Below are positions 15,421 through 21,459 of a DNA stretch of 26,000 bases, piece by piece. A model generated the notes under the pieces. It did no database searches. It saw nothing but the letters and a program-made list of their open reading frames with translations, and was not told the origin of the DNA. A program made the translations under genes and the position numbers. Within the stretch, counting starts at the first letter, position 1. Every line of letters starts with the position of its first letter. The DNA is taken from IMG/VR virus record IMGVR_UViG_3300009432_001002, positions 1 through 26,000 of that record; one strand, given 5' to 3'. This stretch comes from a virus.

Positions 15421-15470
15421 TTATAGGTTTTACACAAATATAGGGGAAAATTTCTCCTCCCCTATATCCA
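15421..15470 (-). promoter_or_regulatory. Early-type promoter overlapped by an 8 bp inverted repeat
   Basis: On the minus strand TATATTTG (plus-strand CAAATATA at 15435-15442) lies 17 bases before the 15418 ATG. TATAGGGG and CCCCTATA flank a 12-base loop just upstream and overlap the -7 box, so the same sequence could be a terminator for the gene above or a repressor site. Confidence 0.65.
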
Positions 15471-15481
15471 CTAAATAAAGT

Positions 15482-16270
15482 TTAAGTATTTCGTTGTCTT
15501 AACAACCCACGTTCGTTATAAAATACGTGTAGTGATGTTATATGCATATAAAGAATACCTATGTCTAAAACTGCCTTAAATGCTATGTGTTGAGTTAATC
15601 TGGATGCTAGGTAAACATCATCTCTAAAATGCCTTAAGAAATCACATGATCTAATATAATAATGGCAATGTAATTTCCCTCTTACCACATAAAAATGATA
15701 ACCCAATGTACAGGGTACTCTTTCATTCATAACATTCCCAGTATCTTCGGGAAACCAAACAGGTAGATAAGCTTGTCTGGTTGTAGGATCTCTCCTTAAT
15801 AAATCAATAACATCTTCAAGGTCTCCAAGGTTATACCTGATACCCATATTAGGAGTAATGAAACCATGGTCATCCGATTGTTGTCTTTCTATCAAAAGGG
15901 TATCATCAAACCTACCGGCAAACTTAGGCCAAAACCTTTCCATATAGGAATGGGAGAATTGTTGGTTGGAATCTCTGAACTTATCATCAGAGGGTTTATG
16001 TTTATAGAATCTCCAGTTTTTGTATTGGTTACCTGGGTTTAAAGGCATACCATTAATTCTTTCATTGAAATGATCTTCAGCCCAAGGTAGTTGGGGTTTT
16101 AAACCTGCCAATTCAAATGGTTCATCGGGGATGGGATATTCAAATATTACCGGGGATAATTCAAAGGTATCATCTGGGGATTTAACAGATTGCCAATGGG
16201 TTTGTTTTACCCTTAACCCTTTTAGTATGAATCCCTCTTTAAGGTCTTCTATGCTTGTATATCTATGCAT
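15482..16270 (-). CDS. Thymidylate synthase-family enzyme with dCMP-type Asp (possible dCMP hydroxymethylase)
   Basis: The protein has 262 residues, the usual thymidylate synthase size. TRQAYLPVW (R165) supplies the phosphate-binding Arg. ERVPCTLGYHFYV has the catalytic Cys (C177). GKLHCHYYIRSCD (197-200) is the RS.D dUMP-binding motif, and HITSLH (233-238) corresponds to the HxxSxH region. In thymidylate synthase RSCD....PFN has an Asn that selects dUMP; here the aligned residue is Asp (D208, in FRDD), as in T4 dCMP hydroxymethylase. So the substrate may be dCMP and the product hydroxymethyl-dCMP. The family is sure; the substrate is inference. A lone TAAATTTG lies just upstream of the ATG. 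Confidence 0.85.
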   Translation of the reverse strand: MHRYTSIEDLKEGFILKGLRVKQTHWQSVKSPDDTFELSPVIFEYPIPDEPFELAGLKPQLPWAEDHFNERINGMPLNPGNQYKNWRFYKHKPSDDKFRDSNQQFSHSYMERFWPKFAGRFDDTLLIERQQSDDHGFITPNMGIRYNLGDLEDVIDLLRRDPTTRQAYLPVWFPEDTGNVMNERVPCTLGYHFYVVRGKLHCHYYIRSCDFLRHFRDDVYLASRLTQHIAFKAVLDIGILYMHITSLHVFYNERGLLRQRNT

Positions 16271-16294
16271 GGTTCAAATTTAGATTTATGTATA

Positions 16295-16498
16295 TTAATA
16301 GTAAATGAGCTCGATGTAGGTATGATATTTTAATCGGGTAATCCTATTAGTTACTTTACTACCAAAAACGCTAAGATGAGGTCCCACCTTATCTTCTTCT
16401 AGTTTAAGAAGGTTATTCAATGCTTGGTATCTTTTATAGATATTACAGTAATTACTAGCAATAGGGGTCGGTTGGGGGTATGATATAGGAAGCGGCAT
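16295..16498 (-). CDS. Small hypothetical protein (uncertain)
   Basis: The frame has 67 residues (MPLPISYPQPTPIASNYC...) with a Pro-rich start and mixed C-terminus. It overlaps the end of the preceding gene by 44 bases, more than typical coupling but possible. No motif is seen. The next gene begins 24 bases downstream. I keep it because it fills the gap in the operon, but its start may be wrong, and it could be a non-coding stretch. Confidence 0.4.
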   Translation of the reverse strand: MPLPISYPQPTPIASNYCNIYKRYQALNNLLKLEEDKVGPHLSVFGSKVTNRITRLKYHTYIELIYY

Positions 16499-16715
16499 GA
16501 GTTTGGAGTATTTCTAATACCTGAGTATGTTCGGTTTTATCTTCGATATAACGGGCGATGATGGGTAGATACAGATCGATATCTTCGGCTTTGATAGGCC
16601 AGATATTTATTATATGTTGGGCAGTAAATCGGTTTTCGTAGATATTATTATTGAAGAAGAACACGGGGTCCTCAATCGCTTTCTGTAATAATATATCATA
16701 AGGTTCCTTATCCAT
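16455..16715 (-). CDS. Small hypothetical protein
   Basis: The protein has 86 residues, acidic and helical (ALQKAIEDPVFFFNNN-like, ARYIEDKTEHTQVLEILQTHAA), with no membrane segment and no family I recognise. Codon usage and strand agree with the neighbours. It lies upstream of the 67-residue gene and the synthase family gene. Its ATG at 16715 follows an AT-rich stretch (ATATATAAAAAT) with no clear Bacteroidota -7 motif. Confidence 0.55.
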   Translation of the reverse strand: MDKEPYDILLQKAIEDPVFFFNNNIYENRFTAQHIINIWPIKAEDIDLYLPIIARYIEDKTEHTQVLEILQTHAASYIIPPTDPYC

Positions 16716-16817
16716 GTTATGGGGTTATTTTTATATATTATAATAGTTTCCTTATTCCTTATTCCTAGATCCTCTTCCCACTAGAGTAATAAATTTCCTA
16801 AAATTTTTTTTCGGAGA

Positions 16818-16832
16818 ACCATCTTTGATGGT
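16818..16832. repeat. Short hairpin ACCATC-TTT-GATGGT
   Basis: A perfect 6 bp stem with a 3-base loop lies in the 148-base gap after the gene at 16864-17064. There is a T-run on the wrong side for a minus-strand terminator (TTTTTTTT at 16804-16811 lies 5' on the plus strand). I list it only as a structure. Confidence 0.5.
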
Positions 16833-16863
16833 GATACGGGGATAGGTCAGTGTGAACTAATCT

Positions 16864-17064
16864 TTAATAATATGGGGTACCTGATACCCATGAATGGAAG
16901 TAGGGGTCTATAGTGGGGGTGCCGGTTATTATTATCTTACCTAATGGAGGTAGGGTCTTAGGTCGGGTCATTCTCCAGTAATCCTCTATCCGGGGGTTGG
17001 TTAGTTTCCAGGAATTTCGATATGTGTGTTTACGGATCGATCGTTGTTTTCGGGATTCTTTCAT
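16864..17064 (-). CDS. Small basic hypothetical protein
   Basis: The frame has 66 residues, rich in Arg and Lys at the start (MKESRKQRSIRKHTYRNSWK) and Pro/Thr/Gly later. It is followed by a hairpin 32 bases on. The leader has CCTATAACC before the ATG, similar to leaders seen at 12138 and the early modules, which supports the start. No family is recognised; the basic N-terminus might bind nucleic acid. Confidence 0.45.
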   Translation of the reverse strand: MKESRKQRSIRKHTYRNSWKLTNPRIEDYWRMTRPKTLPPLGKIIITGTPTIDPYFHSWVSGTPYY

Positions 17065-17329
17065 GGTTATAGGAATAAGGATTAAAGGATTAACAGGATC
17101 ATCAGGGTTAAGAGGATTAAGGCTATACTAGATACCCATAGAGGACCTTTATGTTTCATATACTATAATAGTATGTAGGATCCCAATCAGCGGATCGCTT
17201 ATCGCGGGGTACCTAAAAAGTTGTGGTATTTTTTCAGGAGGTTGGTATGCATTAATTAAATAGACTAACCCTACAAAATAGGGGTTAATCTATCTAAATT
17301 TAATTTAGATTAAATACTTAACTTTCTTT
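17065..17329. other. Non-coding gap with hairpins
   Basis: A 265-base gap without a convincing gene. It starts with degenerate GGATTAA-type repeats near the 17064 ATG (a minus-strand leader rich in TTAATCCT). It contains a 6 bp palindrome ATACTA-TAA-TAGTAT (17160-17174) and a GC-rich patch GCGGATCGCTTATCGCGGGG (about 17189-17208), then the hairpin at 17260-17293. Confidence 0.5.
17260..17293 (-). terminator. Probable terminator of the AT-rich island operon
   Basis: A stem of about 12 pairs with one C-A mismatch: ATAGACTAACCC (17260-17271) and GGGTTAATCTAT (17282-17293), with a loop of about 10 bases. On the minus strand it is followed by TTTAATTAAT, a weak U-rich tail. It lies 37 bases past the last tiny gene (stop at 17330), where the operon should end. 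Confidence 0.55.
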
Positions 17330-17407
17330 TTACTCTTTGAATTTAACGTCTTTAACACCTAGACAGAGAATGATTAAAGCAAAGGGAATTAGTAGAATTA
17401 AACTCAT
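17330..17407 (-). CDS. Tiny hydrophobic peptide 2 of the AT-rich island
   Basis: I read a 25-residue frame, MSLILLIPFALIILCLGV with a charged tail VKDVKFKE. The first 17 residues form a plausible single membrane helix with a short cytoplasmic or periplasmic charged end. The ATG is separated from the stop of the preceding peptide by only three bases, so they could be co-translated. Too short for a homology-based call. The pairing with a second hydrophobic peptide directly upstream makes a chance frame less likely. Confidence 0.45.
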   Translation of the reverse strand: MSLILLIPFALIILCLGVKDVKFKE

Positions 17408-17410
17408 AGC

Positions 17411-17503
17411 TTATTTAATTTTGTAACCGTTGAAAATAATTATTGATAATGTAATTAGATAAATTATCAGTAAAGTGATTAGTAAAGTATTTAGTAACTG
17501 CAT
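17411..17503 (-). CDS. Tiny hydrophobic peptide 1 of the AT-rich island
   Basis: I read a 30-residue frame starting MQLLNTLLITLLIIYLITL and ending in NGYKIK. The middle 20 or so residues are hydrophobic and would span a membrane. Its ATG overlaps the stop of the 162-residue gene (sequence TAATG), the classic arrangement for translational coupling. A second hydrophobic peptide follows after three bases. Tiny hydrophobic peptides are seen in type I toxins, holin regulators and membrane-protein chaperones; none can be chosen here. Confidence 0.5.
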   Translation of the reverse strand: MQLLNTLLITLLIIYLITLSIIIFNGYKIK

Positions 17504-17991
17504 TATTTATTCAATTTAATGATTTGTAGAAATAATTGCACTTTTATTAAAGTTTCTGAATCGCTGTTTTTCTTTGCTAATGAGTTAACCGTATAATCAT
17601 TATTTAAATAAATATCTTTATAGAAGATATTAAATTCTTTAATTATAACTTTCTTATTCACTTCATTCTTTGTTTGAACTGCTAACAATAAAGAGTTTAC
17701 AAAAAAGTTTCTCTTCTTTCTAATTAACTCCCTTTCAGAAGAATCAATTTTTGTACGCTCTAATTTAAAGAACTTGTTAAACGCTTCTAAATTATAGATA
17801 GATTCCCTTTTACCCTTTACGCTATTTTTAACTTTTACTTTTACTTTATCTTCTAATAAAGCAAATATTTGGTCGTTTGTTAACTCCTTCCCATCTACTA
17901 ATTGGAGTAGGTCTTCACTTGTTTTAACGTTAGATAAATCTAATGCTTTAGATACTTTAGATACTTTAGAAATTGTTTTTAAATTACTCAT
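17503..17991 (-). CDS. Unknown basic protein A of the AT-rich island
   Basis: The protein has 162 residues, Lys-, Leu-, Asn- and Phe-rich, with an N-terminal stretch SKVSKVSKALDLSNVKTSEDLLQLVDGKELTNDQIF that could include a helical bundle and a Lys/Val-rich middle (VKVKVKNSVKGKRE). It has no membrane segment and no recognised motif. Codons are noticeably more AT-rich than in the late genes. The gene is preceded by a copy of the 97 bp leader-palindrome element shared with gene B and followed by two tiny peptides. Function unknown. Confidence 0.7.
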   Translation of the reverse strand: MSNLKTISKVSKVSKALDLSNVKTSEDLLQLVDGKELTNDQIFALLEDKVKVKVKNSVKGKRESIYNLEAFNKFFKLERTKIDSSERELIRKKRNFFVNSLLLAVQTKNEVNKKVIIKEFNIFYKDIYLNNDYTVNSLAKKNSDSETLIKVQLFLQIIKLNK

Positions 17992-17995
17992 GATT

Positions 17996-18092
17996 TAAAT
18001 TTTAAATTATTAATTATTTTGTAAAGATAGTCTTTTTGATACTCCAATTACGTTTTTTCTAATTTAGAATCATTCTAAATAAGAACTAATAA
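17996..18092 (-). promoter_or_regulatory. Duplicated leader-promoter element, copy A
   Basis: About 97 bases nearly identical to copy B at 18411-18508. On the minus strand it has a TTG-containing -33 candidate (AACGTAATTGGAG), a -7-type TATCTTTA, and the leader AATAATTAATAATTTAAAAT before the ATG of gene A. The far end carries the perfect 19 bp palindrome at 18062-18080. Confidence 0.75.
18062..18080. promoter_or_regulatory. Palindromic operator candidate, copy A
   Basis: ATTTAGAATCATTCTAAAT is a perfect 19 bp inverted repeat with a single central base. It sits just upstream of the -33 candidate of copy A, a position suited to an activator or repressor dimer. Confidence 0.7.
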
Positions 18093-18406
18093 AAAAAGTA
18101 TTCTATTTTAATACTGTTAAACTCCTTTCTGTTTTCACTTTCTTGTATTATTTCTTCTGAATATTCTAAACCGTAAGTATCTTCTAAATTTAAATCTAAT
18201 AAATAAATTTCTAATTTAAATAGAAGAAACTTTTTTAAATCGTTTACTAATCTAAATTTTATACTTGTATCAATTTTAAAGTTTATTCTCAAACTTGTTT
18301 CTTTTAAAGATAAGAAAAAAACTTCTTTTTTAAAGAACTGGTTAAACTCACGCTCAAATTTTAAATTAAGTTTATTTTGTATTGCTAGTAGTTCAGAATG
18401 ATTCAT
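18086..18406 (-). CDS. Unknown protein B of the AT-rich island
   Basis: The protein has 106 residues, Phe-, Lys- and Leu-rich (MNHSELLAIQNKLNLKFEREFNQFFKKEVFFL...), mostly helical, without a membrane segment or recognised motif. It is upstream of gene A and has its own copy of the same 97 bp leader, so the two may be controlled together while being transcribed separately. Proteins A and B do not look alike to me beyond general Lys/Phe/Leu richness. The stop overlaps the start of copy A of the leader by a few bases. Function unknown. Confidence 0.65.
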   Translation of the reverse strand: MNHSELLAIQNKLNLKFEREFNQFFKKEVFFLSLKETSLRINFKIDTSIKFRLVNDLKKFLLFKLEIYLLDLNLEDTYGLEYSEEIIQESENRKEFNSIKIEYFFY

Positions 18407-18410
18407 ATTG

Positions 18411-18508
18411 TAAATTTTAAATTATTAATTATTTTGTAAAGATACTTTTTTTCATGCTCCAATTACGTTCTATCTTAATTTATAATCATTCTAAATAAGA
18501 ATAATAAA
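18411..18508 (-). promoter_or_regulatory. Duplicated leader-promoter element, copy B
   Basis: Second copy of the 97 bp element, beginning TAAATTTTAAATTATTAATT and ending AGAATAATAAA. The leader and the start of the -7 region are identical to copy A for about 34 bases. The -7 to -33 spacer differs (TACTTTTTTTCATG against TAGTCTTTTTGATA), while CTCCAATTACGTT and the palindrome are kept. In this copy the palindrome (18478-18496) has one mismatch. Confidence 0.75.
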
Positions 18509-18951
18509 TCTAAAAAAATTAGGATATTAAATAAAAATAATGTTATTAAAAATTTGAAAAAATTGGTCAAAACTTTCACAACCTTGCACAACCTGCCCCC
18601 AGTTGGCAGCTAGCAGGGTGCTAGGGTTAGCAGCCGTTGGGCCTTAAGTGCGGGTCCTTGTTTTGTAGCGAAAGCTTCTTATTTGCTATATATATTATCT
18701 CCCCTTATTATGCCACAAACTACTAGAATCATACCCTTTTCTGCCCCATTGATGCCTCTTTCACTATACTTAATCTCCAGGCAAAAGTTGTATATGGTTT
18801 AAGGATATAGGTCTTTAGGGCCCTACTGTCCTAGAGCTATATAATAACTGGGAACGCCTAGGATACTATGAACTATGAACTAGGAACGAACTAGGAACGT
18901 GGAACGCCTCCGCTTTAGGGCCTATACTTGGTTAGGGCTCGGGATCACACG
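18509..18951. other. Non-coding region with structured GC-richer block and short repeats
   Basis: A gap of about 440 bases without a supported gene. Positions 18590-18660 are richer in G and C and can fold locally: GCTAGCAGGGTGCTAGGG, TGCC..GGCA type arms, and AGCGAAAGCT near 18667 (a GNRA-capped stem). A 100-base-spaced direct repeat CTTTAGGGCC lies at 18813-18822 and 18913-18922. The block 18851-18909 holds repeated GAAC units. This could be an origin, a cis-acting signal or an RNA gene; no tRNA was recognised. Confidence 0.45.
18851..18909. repeat. Short GAAC-type direct repeats
   Basis: GGAACGCCT at 18851-18859 and 18901-18909. ACTATGAAC at 18865-18873 and 18872-18880, overlapping. AACTAGGAACG in tandem at 18878-18888 and 18889-18899. 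Six GAAC cores fall within 60 bases. Confidence 0.8.
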
Positions 18952-18981
18952 AAAAAGCCCCTGTTGATGATTAGGGGCTTT
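18952..18981 (-). terminator. Intrinsic terminator after the 19000-19182 gene
   Basis: A 9 bp stem AAAGCCCCT (18954-18962) and AGGGGCTTT (18973-18981) with a 10-base loop. On the minus strand it ends in TTTTT. It lies 19 bases past the stop at 19000 and would end the transcript of that gene. Confidence 0.85.
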
Positions 18982-18999
18982 AGATTTAGGGAATAAGGT

Positions 19000-19182
19000 T
19001 TAAGCTATTAGATCTATGGTGATATGAAGTTCTTCATAGTCTCCGTCTACGTCATGGATTTTGGCAGTGATTTGGTCTTCTCGGGGCATTAGGTCAAAGA
19101 TACCCTCGTTGGCTTTATAATGGGGATGATTAGTGATAAAGGATTGTAGATCGGTAAGGAATTGTTTTTGGGATTTTGGCAT
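19000..19182 (-). CDS. Small acidic hypothetical protein
   Basis: The protein has 60 residues, MPKSQKQFLTDLQSF..., with an acidic C-terminal half (KIHDVDGDYEELHITIDLIA). It has its own repeat promoter (-7 at 19214-19221), the conserved leader CCTATAATAATG and a terminator just downstream, so it is a one-gene transcript. No family is recognised. The acidic surface is a feature shared with several early-module proteins here. Confidence 0.65.
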   Translation of the reverse strand: MPKSQKQFLTDLQSFITNHPHYKANEGIFDLMPREDQITAKIHDVDGDYEELHITIDLIA

Positions 19183-19189
19183 TATTATA

Positions 19190-19242
19190 GGTTTTTAATT
19201 ATTTAATTATACTCAAATATAAAAAATAATAGAACCTGAAAT
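19190..19242 (-). promoter_or_regulatory. Repeat promoter copy 1 (Bacteroidota -7 TATATTTG)
   Basis: Minus-strand reading: TTTCAGGTTCTATTATTTTT, then TATATTTG (plus CAAATATA at 19214-19221), then AGTATAATTAAATAATTAAAAACCTATAATA and the ATG at 19182. The same order, with few changes, occurs at four other gene starts. Confidence 0.85.
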
Positions 19243-19261
19243 TGGATCTTGGGATACCACC

Positions 19262-20320
19262 TTATTCCATATGGTCGGCATCTAGGTCTACACCTTCTTG
19301 GTGGGCCCTACGGTCTTGGTGTCCTTCAGCTTTAAGGCCTTGCCCTATGCCCTCTGCCTCATCCTTCGTAACAGGAGTAATTAACTTCGGAACACTAGAT
19401 TCGGTACCTTGTTCCATAGCGTTAACTGTAGGGAGATCATCTAAGGAATAGGCTTGGTTTAAGGCTTCGATGGCACTGTGGTTCCCAAGGGTGATCGGTA
19501 TCTTTGAGGTAGCGATTAAGGCTATTGCTTGATCTGCGGTAAAGGCTTTTAAGGCAGCCTTATCTTCATCCTTATTCCCTAGATCACCATTAAGGATCTG
19601 TATTGTTTGTGATACCTGGTTGCCTTTAGTGAGATCGATGAGATCCTTGAAACTACCTTGGCTTTTTAACAGTAGATCCAATGTCTTACCATATTCCCCA
19701 CTGATAAAAGCTTTGTAGCTCCCGCCCTGGCTCGATTTCAGCAACATGGCTTGTTCCATGATCAGGGCCCTATCGCTTAGTGAAGCCGAAAAAAGGCTCC
19801 CAATCCCTATTCCTGCGATCTCACTTATGATGTTTTGCCAGTTATTGTCCTCTTCATGGTTTGTGATATCTTGTTCACTTTGGGTAATATGATGGGAAAC
19901 ACTATTAGGTGCCTGGTTATGTGAAAAGGAATTGTGGTTAGTGTTAGCTTGTTCCGCTATTGTTATATTTGTATTGTTCTCTATAGTATTAGATAGATTA
20001 TTATGTAAAGGTTCTTGTTTTTTATGTGGTGAGGAACTAGGAACTGAGCTTAAAGGATTTAGTTTGTTTAATTGGAATAGTTCCTTGGTGTATTGGTATA
20101 TAAGGGTTTGGATGCTTCTGGTGGAAACCTTTAAAAGATTAGAAAGCTTTAGGGTGTCATAGTATTTACCGTTGATAGTATAGTTATTAGCTATGTAATG
20201 TCTTATGAGTAAGATCTTGGATTGGTGGTTGATTTCTTGTTTTTGTTTGTCATCATCGGTTCTGTGATAGGCCTGTTGGCTCATGGTGAATCCGAGTGGT
20301 CTAGGTATTCTAGCTGTCAT
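19262..20320 (-). CDS. HTH-like DNA-binding protein, possible regulator or small terminase
   Basis: The protein has 352 residues. Residues about 35-75 (SKILLIRHYIANNY...DTLKLSNLLKVSTRSIQTLIYQYT) look like a helix-turn-helix with a recognition helix in STRSIQTLIYQY. Residues 80-155 are Ser-, Gln-, Asn- and His-rich and probably flexible. Residues about 160-300 are helical with repeated Ala/Leu (a possible oligomerisation region). The tail is charged (KAEGHQDRRAHQEGVDLDADHME). An N-terminal HTH plus a helical core is a small-terminase arrangement, but a regulator is equally possible. No repeat promoter precedes it; instead a 194-base gap with several inverted repeats. Confidence 0.6.
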   Translation of the reverse strand: MTARIPRPLGFTMSQQAYHRTDDDKQKQEINHQSKILLIRHYIANNYTINGKYYDTLKLSNLLKVSTRSIQTLIYQYTKELFQLNKLNPLSSVPSSSPHKKQEPLHNNLSNTIENNTNITIAEQANTNHNSFSHNQAPNSVSHHITQSEQDITNHEEDNNWQNIISEIAGIGIGSLFSASLSDRALIMEQAMLLKSSQGGSYKAFISGEYGKTLDLLLKSQGSFKDLIDLTKGNQVSQTIQILNGDLGNKDEDKAALKAFTADQAIALIATSKIPITLGNHSAIEALNQAYSLDDLPTVNAMEQGTESSVPKLITPVTKDEAEGIGQGLKAEGHQDRRAHQEGVDLDADHME

Positions 20321-20352
20321 GATTTAATTGTTTGGTTTAGTTGTGGGATAGC

Positions 20353-20385
20353 TTACCCCGCTACGATTTGTAGCTGTTGTGGTAA
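20353..20385. repeat. Nested inverted repeats upstream of the HTH protein
   Basis: Outer arms TTACC (20353-20357) and GGTAA (20381-20385); inner arms GCTAC (20360-20364) and GTAGC (20370-20374). The two pairs are nested in one stem. Confidence 0.7.
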
Positions 20386-20402
20386 TATACTTTAGTATAT
20401 TA
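20383..20402. repeat. Perfect AT hairpin
   Basis: TAATATAC, a TTTA loop, then GTATATTA: an 8 bp perfect stem. It abuts the nested repeat. Confidence 0.8.
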
Positions 20403-20429
20403 TATAGCATAGTATTGATTTTACACTAG

Positions 20430-20458
20430 AATGGAGCAGGTGGTTAGCCTACTCCATT
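20430..20458. repeat. Hairpin with AATGGAG / CTCCATT arms
   Basis: AATGGAG (20430-20436) and CTCCATT (20452-20458), with AGG and CCT arms inside after a C/A mismatch. It lies between the stop of the 113-residue gene and the HTH gene's leader. It is not followed by a clear U run, so it is a weak terminator candidate for the gene at 20515-20856. Confidence 0.6.
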
Positions 20459-20514
20459 GTATTGGTTAAGTAATTGATATTGATATTAGATAGGTATACT
20501 CTTTAGTTGGTGGG

Positions 20515-20856
20515 TTACTCTATTATACGATAGGTGTATTGATAGTACCATTCCTCTGTTGGGTGGAAGCCATCGTTATCTGGGTTTTGTAACCATATAA
20601 GGATTCCTGATTCATTATAGGATTGATCGTCATGGGCTTCTTCCCATTGTTCTGAACCGTATACCCTTTTGTATTTCTTAGAGTATATGTTTACATCCTC
20701 CGTTTCGATTAGATGATCGCCTATGGCATCTAGGCATAGTTTCTCTAAATGATCCGGGGTAGGTTCGTCTATTATAGGTTTATGAATGATTCCTATTTTG
20801 GGTGATGTTTCTCCGTCTAGGTCGATATAGGATAAGGCAATTATTAATGTTTTCAT
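20515..20856 (-). CDS. Hypothetical acidic protein
   Basis: The protein has 113 residues with a beta-like start (MKTLIIALSYIDLDGE) and aromatic/acidic end (YGSEQWEEAHDDQSYNESG...EEWYYQYTYRII). No recognised family. It follows the 175-residue gene by 15 bases on the same strand and is probably in the same transcript, from the promoter copy 2 at 21401-21459. Acidic early proteins in phages often mimic DNA or bind host proteins; this is a general possibility only. Confidence 0.6.
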   Translation of the reverse strand: MKTLIIALSYIDLDGETSPKIGIIHKPIIDEPTPDHLEKLCLDAIGDHLIETEDVNIYSKKYKRVYGSEQWEEAHDDQSYNESGILIWLQNPDNDGFHPTEEWYYQYTYRIIE

Positions 20857-20871
20857 GTTTATGAATTAAAG

Positions 20872-21399
20872 TTAGGATAATTCTGTTCGGTATAGAGCAT
20901 CCTCGATAGCATCTGGATTATCGGTATTGATATATTCCATGAATTGATCCCATTGTTTAGGGGATTTGAATGTTTCACATAATTGGAATAGGATATCGGA
21001 TATTGAAGGTAGATAATCGAAGTAATCCCCGTCTCCACCCATGTTATCCCATAGGTCTGTTATATGGTTTAGGATATGGTCAAGGTATTGGTTTACCAAA
21101 TCCTCTGTTGGCTCCCAGATGGTTAGCATAAAGATATCTGAATGGGTATCGAAATCTGAGTGGGTATGGATATACCCGTTCTGATGTTTTTTAAGGAAAT
21201 TGGCGTGGGCATTATTTTGAAGTGTTTCGATTTCTTCTCTTGATGCCTCGGGCATGGCTAATTCTAAGGTGGTTTCGCATTCGGCACCATCGAATAGTTT
21301 TCGATTAATTAGATTGGGTATATCCGGTAGGGTATATTCCGATACTGCAGATTCGTAAAGGATTGAAATAATGTTATTATTGAATTTTGGTATTTGCAT
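20872..21399 (-). CDS. Hypothetical acidic protein, first gene of a promoter module
   Basis: The protein has 175 residues, strongly acidic in places (DLWDNMGGDGDYFDYLPSISDIL, TDNPDAIEDALYRTEL), mostly helical, with no membrane segment. It has promoter copy 2 directly upstream with leader AAAAACCTATAATA then the ATG. No recognised family. The 'GDGDYFDY' loop and a similar 'NDGDEYQAW' in the 112-residue protein at 22019-22357 might reflect a shared small domain, but similarity is too short to be sure. Confidence 0.65.
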   Translation of the reverse strand: MQIPKFNNNIISILYESAVSEYTLPDIPNLINRKLFDGAECETTLELAMPEASREEIETLQNNAHANFLKKHQNGYIHTHSDFDTHSDIFMLTIWEPTEDLVNQYLDHILNHITDLWDNMGGDGDYFDYLPSISDILFQLCETFKSPKQWDQFMEYINTDNPDAIEDALYRTELS

Positions 21400-21400
21400 T

Positions 21401-21459
21401 ATTATAGGTTTTTAATTATTTAATTATACTCAAATATAATAATTAGTAGAACCTGAAAT
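21401..21459 (-). promoter_or_regulatory. Repeat promoter copy 2
   Basis: Minus strand: ATTTCAGGTTCTACTAATTA, TATATTTG (plus CAAATATA at 21431-21438), AGTATAATTAAATAATTAAA, AACCTATAATA, then the ATG at 21399. Sequence upstream (plus 21460-21478) also matches copy 3: ACTATTTGTTAAACC against ACTATTTTTTAAACC. Confidence 0.85.

Noticed and set aside
18580-18700. Possible tRNA in the GC-richer block
   Set aside because: No cloverleaf with an acceptor stem and T-loop consensus could be drawn on either strand.
18710-18802. Plus-strand 30-residue frame MPQTTRIIPF...
   Set aside because: No promoter or leader, wrong strand for the region, isolated in a non-coding gap.
19242-19451. Plus-strand frame of 69 residues opposite the HTH gene
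   Set aside because: It is antisense to the C-terminal part of a long minus-strand frame and starts inside promoter copy 1.
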